Shown here in pieces: positions 58,117-64,000 of a stretch of 64,000 nt of DNA (within the stretch, counting starts at the first letter, position 1; every line of letters begins with the position of its first letter). Source of the stretch: Malachius bipustulatus. Its lineage: Eukaryota; Arthropoda; Insecta; Coleoptera; Melyridae. Both the position numbers and the translations under genes were made by a program. Below the pieces are notes generated by a model. The model saw only the letters and a list, made by a program, of their open reading frames with translations, made no database searches and was not told the origin of the DNA. The stretch covers positions 20,183,867 to 20,247,866 of the forward strand of contig OU342630.1 in assembly GCA_910589415.1 (NCBI GenBank). Direction: 5' to 3'.

Positions 58117-59325
58117 CAGTGTGTCCCATATTTTATAGCTCACCATGGGTATCTCCTAAACGCTAAGAGATATGGGGTCCCTTTAAATTAGAGAAAAGCT
58201 GCTCTATTTTGTGGCGATATCGAATCCGTCGAGACATACAATATATAATCGGGGACCATTCCTGAAATATTCTGAAAAAACTGAAAAATCGAGATTTTTT
58301 TTGGAAATTAATGAATAATTTTTTGTAGGCTTACTTACATACGATGTCAAGAGCCATCCATTTGACATTTCAAAATTTTTTAAAGCCAACTAGATCCCAG
58401 AGTTTTCGTAGTAAACTTTTGTTTTCCTTATGGACGTCATTTTGTATTTTGATGTCATTCTGTATTAAAAAATTAATTATATTATTATTTTGATTATTAG
58501 GTCTTAGGTTCCGGCTTACTAGTTTTGAAGTTATTAATTAAAAGTTTCAACAACGTTTCGGGACTGATTAGTCCCTTGAACACATTTATTAAATAGGTAC
58601 AAATAAAAAATTATAAAATAAAATTAAAATTAAAATATAAAATAATGACATGTAGATTTGTCAAAATCTTATTAAAATTGCGTATCACTGGAGATAATTA
58701 TTTATTTGAAATAATTGTTATTTTACCATTGTTTATAATTAATTTATTTAATTTAGTTATTTTTTTATCAAGGGACTAATCAGTTCCGAAACGTTGTTAA
58801 AAGTTTTGATTAAAAACTTAAAACTAATAAGCCGGAACCTAAAACCTAATAATCAAAATAATAATATACCTACTTCATTGGCAATTTTCTAAAAAAAATA
58901 GGGAAACCAAAAATCTATCAGATTCAAAAAAAATATTCTTAAAAATTTTCTTCAACCGAATGTCATAAATAACCATAAGAAGCAATGTCACGTCATATTG
59001 CGACGCCACACGACGTCGTTCGGTCATAAAGCTTTCTTTTTTTTTTCGAAAAAAGGAGATAGATATGAAGAAATATCGACTTTTCCATTTTTTTCCGGAG
59101 ATTTCAGGAATGGTCCCAGTATTGTATGTCTCGACGGATTCGAGATGGCTATACAAAATAGAGCAGCTTTTCTCTAATTTAAGGGACCCTGTATCTCATC
59201 GTCCCAGATTTCTTATATGTCGGATGGTTTCGAGATGGCCACAAAATAGAGCAGCTTTTCTGTAATTTATCGGACCTATATTTCTTAGCGTGGTTAGGAG
59301 ATACCCATGATGAGCTCTGACATAA
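58117..59325. mobile_element. Family D-related palindrome with an internal insertion
   Basis: Starts TA-CAGTGTGTCCC at 58115. Arms share GGGTATCTCCTAAACGCTAA, AGAGAAAAGCTGCTCTATTT, CCGTCGAGACATACAAT and GGACCATTCCTGAAATATTC with their inverses. Part of the right arm is duplicated (about 59140-59205 and 59215-59285). The centre is displaced by the element at 58478-58868. Confidence 0.82.
58478..58868. mobile_element. 391-bp inverted-repeat element with GGGACT...GAAACGTTG hairpins
   Basis: Ends TATATTATTATTTTGATTAT and its inverse; arms share TTAGGTTCCGGCTTA and CAACGTTTCGGGACTGATTA. The middle ~180 bp are AT-rich and not paired. Each arm has a GGGACTAATCAGTCCCGAAACG hairpin (58557-58592, 58770-58805), similar in plan to those at 24876, 25096 and 27491. 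Confidence 0.8.
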
Positions 59326-59329
59326 GCTA

Positions 59330-60343
59330 ATAAGCTCCACACTAATGTATACTTTCATATCGTTTTAAAAAATACAATTATTACCTGAAATTTTAGTCAG
59401 AAATTTTATTAAAACTGGATAATATTTCCCAGACTTTTCAACATGGAAGAAAATGAATAGTTATTACTGACTATGGTGTGTTAGTAATTAAAACATGTTT
59501 ACATAAATAAAATAATTTATTCACAGTAGAAGAACTGACAACAGAGTTGTAGATACGAATATATTTTTGGTAACATTAAAATTTTAACATAAATCTGCAT
59601 GTATCTAATTAAATTTAAATTTACAAACCCTATAATAATTGTTTATCAATTTTTTATTACGTCAAGTCAGGTAGGTAACCTAATATCCCTTCTCACATAT
59701 GAAAATAACCCACACAAAATATGTTTAAAATTATCAAACATTAAACACAACCATCTAATAAGAATAATTTTAAGTGCAGCCTTAATATTTCAGTGGGAAG
59801 CCCGATAAAGTGCACATTCGCATCTAATTCTTATCGTTAGGTACATTTTTTTATTTACAAAATTACATACACAAAATATCTTGGAAGATTGAAGCTATAG
59901 TGCTTATACAATGTCATTCGGATAGCTCAGTGAATAGAAACAGAAACTTTATTTATTTAGAAATAATTTTGGTAAGGTAAGTTCATGCAAGGATCTGTCC
60001 GAAGAAGATCTGTCCGTTGTGGAAACTGGTATGACATGATATTTCTATCATAATGATAACAATGATTATTATGATTCTTATTTACTTGCATTATATATAT
60101 TTGTTATCAAAAAGTTGCAAGGCTCTACTTCGTCAATAACTTGTCGAAATAATATATTTGTAGGATATTCATTGTTCCTCAACACACGCCACTGACACGA
60201 ACTGCGATACCACATCTGGTTCGATTTAGAAATAAGCGTACGATTCAAATCGAATTAAATGAAATTGTTTAGTCAGAATCAGTGTGGCATGACAACGGAC
60301 AACTCTCAGTGTACAGAGAGTAACTATGTATCTATCAGACATA
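59330..60343. other. Noncoding stretch
   Basis: No feature recognised. Confidence 0.35.
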
Positions 60344-60345
60344 TA

Positions 60346-61102
60346 CAGGGTGATTCAAAATTCAGTGCAAAGATTTTAAGCGCGTATTTACCAGCCAAAA
60401 ATAAGAAATCTTTTTCATATAATCGTATGTCCTAACTTGCTTCGTTGTCTAGATACAGGGTGTAAAATAAAATAAAAATTGATTTTTTATTAATTACTCA
60501 AAAACCTTTCAGCCGATTTAAATAAAATTTGGTAGGCTTATTTGTCGTTATAAGGAACTTCCTTTGATGGGAATAACATAAATTTATTAATTCCAGTGGC
60601 GTCTCAGGGGGCTACCTACTTGAAACTTATAGGTAAAATTATGGTACACCACTGCTTATTTGACAATTTATATATTTTTTAGATTAAGCGGTCAATAATG
60701 TAACTTTCTTGCCTCCTGAGCTTTACTCGTATCTTGCTTTGTTTCCAAGAAAAAAATCAAAATCTGTGCCAGGCCCTATTAAAACAAGTAGGTAATAAAT
60801 TCACATCGATTATCGATGATTCATTAAATTTAATTCAGGTAGCCCCCTGAGACGCCACTGGAATTAATAAATTCATGTTATTCCCATCAAAAGGCCCTTA
60901 TGACAACAAATAAGCCTATAAAATTTTATTGAAATCGGCTGAGAGGTTTTTGAGAAATTGATAAAAACCGATTTTTTTCAAAATTTTACACCCTGTATCT
61001 AGAAAACAAAGCAAGTTAGGACATACGATTATGAAAAAAACTTCTTATTTTTGGCTGGTAAATACGCCCTTAAAATATTTGCACTGAATTTTGAATCACC
61101 TG
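60346..61102. mobile_element. 757-bp palindromic element, CAGGGTG/CACCTG ends, TA target duplication
   Basis: TA at 60344-60345 and 61103-61104. Arms share GATTCAAAATTCAGTGCAAA, TTTACCAGCCAAAAATAAGA, CGTATGTCCTAACTTGC, GATACAGGGTGT, and CCAGTGGCGTCTCAGGGGGC. Centre near 60710-60790. No coding sequence. Confidence 0.93.
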
Positions 61103-61104
61103 TA

Positions 61105-63497
61105 TAGTTAGAAAGTATAGTCTTTTTTAGGAAGAGCTTAACTTCTGCTTAATTCAAACCGTTTTTCTTATAAAAAATTATGAAAAATTTTAATCAAGAT
61201 GAGAGGCGGTATCATGGTCATGGTACTTGTATCGTTTCGAAGATGGTCATAAGAAGGAATTGTCTTAAAAAATTTCACACATGTATATTCGCATGAATTC
61301 AAAGTTTTTTCAAAATTTCAACAATTTTTTGTACTTTTACCTACTATTTTTGGAACTAACAACAATTAAAAGTTTGACATGCCCTAACTTTTGTTTTTAA
61401 CAATTCTTGAGGGTTGATAGCTGCAGCCGCAAGCTACAGAAGCACAAGAGTCGAGGCCAATGGTTACAAGATAACTTGATTCATGGTCATTGACGGACAG
61501 GATTTTCCTAAATTTTTTGCCGAAGAGACAGACATACAAGAAAGCGAGTTAGTATTGTACCGGCATCCAGTTCTGAGCAAAATTTAAAGATTCAAATCTC
61601 TAACTCTACGGGTGGTTGAAGTTACAGTTTACAATCCATTCAGTATTTGCACAGACAGGCAAAAAGGCAGACAGACGAGAAAGCGAGTTAATAAAAAGCA
61701 AGATTGTAACGTAGTATTATTCTAAGACGGGACTCTTCAGGTTTTCTGTAAGGTCTTGAAATGACAGCAGCCTGCTGAGTGGAGAAATGCAGATGCTGCA
61801 GCAAAGACGATGGTTAGCGAAACTGTTTCTCAAATTGGTAAAGTCACAACAAGGCATGGAAAACTTTGCTCATAAACTAGGATAATACAAAGCGAAGCTC
61901 CAATAACCATATTATAAAATCGTTAAACATAAGGATATGAAAAACTAATATTTTACAATAATACCATGACTAATATTTTACAATAATACCATGCAGCTAA
62001 ACGCTGTTCAATGGACGTCAACGATAGTGAATCCGAATCCCGCTGTGTGGAAAATCCTCCAAACGTACAGTTGCCGTCCAAATTTTGATTTTTACCATAG
62101 TAAGTCAGACTTTGTTCAGTCAATAAATAAATGTATTTGACATCTAGTTTTAACGTCGCCTATGATTTAAAGTTCAAATTAAAGCATCGAACACATTAGA
62201 CCTTCTGCATTTCCACGGGTACTCACATGAACTTTATGTTACTTTACATGAAAAGTTATTTCAGGGTGTCTCTAAGAACGAATACGAATTGAGGTAAAAG
62301 TAATCCCCAGGTAGATGACCATAAAACCAGCTAGATAATCCTACATCCGAACTGAGGCAAAACCATTTAGGCGTTAATAGCTTTGGATGTATCTTGGAAA
62401 GGATGCCATTTTGGATATAGATAATTTCGGTTGTATCGGCATATTTTTTTACTCGAGAATATGGTAGCCTGTAGAGGACTGAATATAAGACATAACCAGC
62501 AGCACGTAGGTACCCTTACAATCAGCAACAATCAATTCAAACCGTGTCGGTCGGTTTACTCAAACGGAAATTACGGTTGCCGGTCGTGCCATGGTGGCCT
62601 ATGATTATGCCATGTCAGTCATGAAAGTGTAATGAGTGCGTGCGATGAGTGAAGCATATTAGCGTTGAACGATGCACTGAATAAATAATTGTGTTCTCCG
62701 ATTGTTTTCAACGCAGGGCGGAGGAGGAGGAGGGTGTTTTGGATCTGTAAATTCGAATCCTTTACTTTGAGAACCACTAGCCATCCAACACTTTATAGAA
62801 GAGACGTTTTCAACCAAAGCGATCCAGTAATGTTAGTCCAGTAAAATTAGACAAAAAATGCTATCAAATATGCAGTCAAAGCGGGAGAAACGGAATTCTG
62901 TGTGGATGTTCGATGGTGAGCCTAAATCCAAAAAATACGACCTCCTACTCCTTGTGGAAAAGTCGCCAACTTGGTTTTAGAGAATGAATTTGAATGAACA
63001 ACCAAATTGATCATTATAAGGTCGTTTTTCCGAATCTCTTCTAACCAGATTTTATACACACCTGAATCTTATGTGACAAATGTTATTATTATGTTTCTCA
63101 TCATACTATCTACGCTCTTTGGGGTGATTTTTTACATTTTACGAAGTTCAATAATTTTTTACCGAAAAAACTTGACGGAGGAAAAAATTCTCTATAAATT
63201 TGCACCGATGAAATTTTTCATATTTGCTAGAGTTAATTATCCACAGGTACTTATTTAGGCAACCGGAGATGAAAAATCCCTATGAACATTTTCATAATAA
63301 TAACTGTTCGATCGAACCAATGATTGTTAATACATATGTACCTATCTACCCGTTCCCACCTGAGCGGCGCTGCAACCCGCTTCACCTGTCGTCGAACTTC
63401 ATAAAGCAGCGCGCGTTAAAGTCATTTTTTAGTTGCGCGATGCGGGATTGGGCCCATTGGGTCCTATCCGTCAGGCGATATAGTTTGGGTTGAATTA
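61105..63497. other. 2.4 kb without recognised gene
   Basis: A 25-bp direct duplication (ACTAATATTTTACAATAATA...) lies at 61944-61993. Near 62540-62640 the sequence is GC-richer with several ATG codons and CAGTCATG, but no reading frame longer than a few codons. Frames at 63007-63258 and 63224-63493 have no motif. Confidence 0.35.
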
Positions 63498-63499
63498 TA

Positions 63500-64000
63500 C
63501 AGGGTGTTTTTTTAATGATGCGTGACCAAATTTAAGGGTGTGATTCCTGGGTCTGTAAAAAAATGCAAAGAACATAATATGTCCGAAATGGCTTAACTTT
63601 TTAACTATAGGATTCTGAATTTCAAGAAAAAATGTATTGTTTTTTTTCCATAACTTTTATACCAGAGATGTTATTTTTGTGAAATTTACTACATAGGTAC
63701 ATTATTTGCATGAAGATGAATTTTCTGAACATTTTTAAGATCCTCATGCAGTCATCACGCAACAATTACGTTCACTTCAGTTTTTTCGTACGGTGCATGG
63801 TTTGTGGTTAAAATTTTTTTAAAAGAAATGTCGACATGGACTATCGCTATAATATCTGATACTGCCATCGTTAGGTGAATTTAATTTTTCATTTATTTAT
63901 TATTATTTATTGTTATCATTTATTGCTGCTATCCAAGATGCTAAATTTTAATATTTTGTAAATATTAGAGACTTATCGTAGTCTTCAGATAACCCCATAT
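63500..64000 (+). mobile_element. Start of another TA-type element, cut by the window end
   Basis: TA at 63498-63499, then CAGGGTGTTTTTTTAATGAT, TTTAAGGGTGTGATTCCTGG and ATAATATGTCC. These resemble the arm of 46505-47233 in order and spacing. The opposite arm lies beyond the window. Confidence 0.7.

Overview
The window looks like a transposon-dense intergenic or intronic stretch of an arthropod nuclear genome, most likely an insect. It is AT-rich and full of short GTAGGTA/ACCTACC runs. It carries a BEL/Pao LTR element, APE-type and R1/R2-type non-LTR elements, a tRNA-derived SINE, Harbinger-like elements and many TA-flanked fold-back elements. I cannot assign an order or species from sequence alone. 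I see no intact host gene. The best host-exon candidates are weak (25372-25554 minus; a GC-rich promoter-like pocket at 36780-37150).

Layout. 1-3300: 3' half of a BEL/Pao element (Pol with RT, RNase H and integrase, open at the window edge) plus the start of its 3' LTR. 5063-6235 (minus): decayed LINE reverse transcriptase. 7795-8390: degenerate ~93-bp tandem repeat. 11690-14670 (minus): a nearly complete, recently broken APE-RT LINE. 15166-22545: a nested block in which one large palindromic element was interrupted at least four times: two short LINE tails, an 0.8-kb palindromic MITE, and a 5.2-kb composite. The composite is a fold-back array of ~170-bp satellite units joined to the 3' end of an R2-like element, itself hit by another MITE. 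22773-36000: palindromic families, LINE C-terminal scraps, an hAT-like MITE filled with a 10-bp minisatellite, nested TA-type palindromes, an R1-like pseudogene and a tRNA-SINE head. 37388-38190: a Harbinger-like element with a transposase remnant, inserted in the arm of an older palindrome. 38522-50000: more fold-back elements, one carrying pieces of what looks like an intron-containing gene. 51790-53345 (minus): two LINE C-terminal pseudogenes. 55558-64000: further palindromic elements, the last cut by the window end.

The main theme is a group of fold-back elements with TA target duplications and CAGGGTG...CACCCTG ends. They are palindromic over nearly their whole length. Several otherwise dissimilar families share a second internal GATACAGGGTG about 105 bp from the terminus and a deeper CAGTGGCGT motif. 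This shared plan, and the satellite/R2-like composite, are the most interesting things here. Sequence comparisons were made by eye, so identities, copy numbers and several element ends are approximate.
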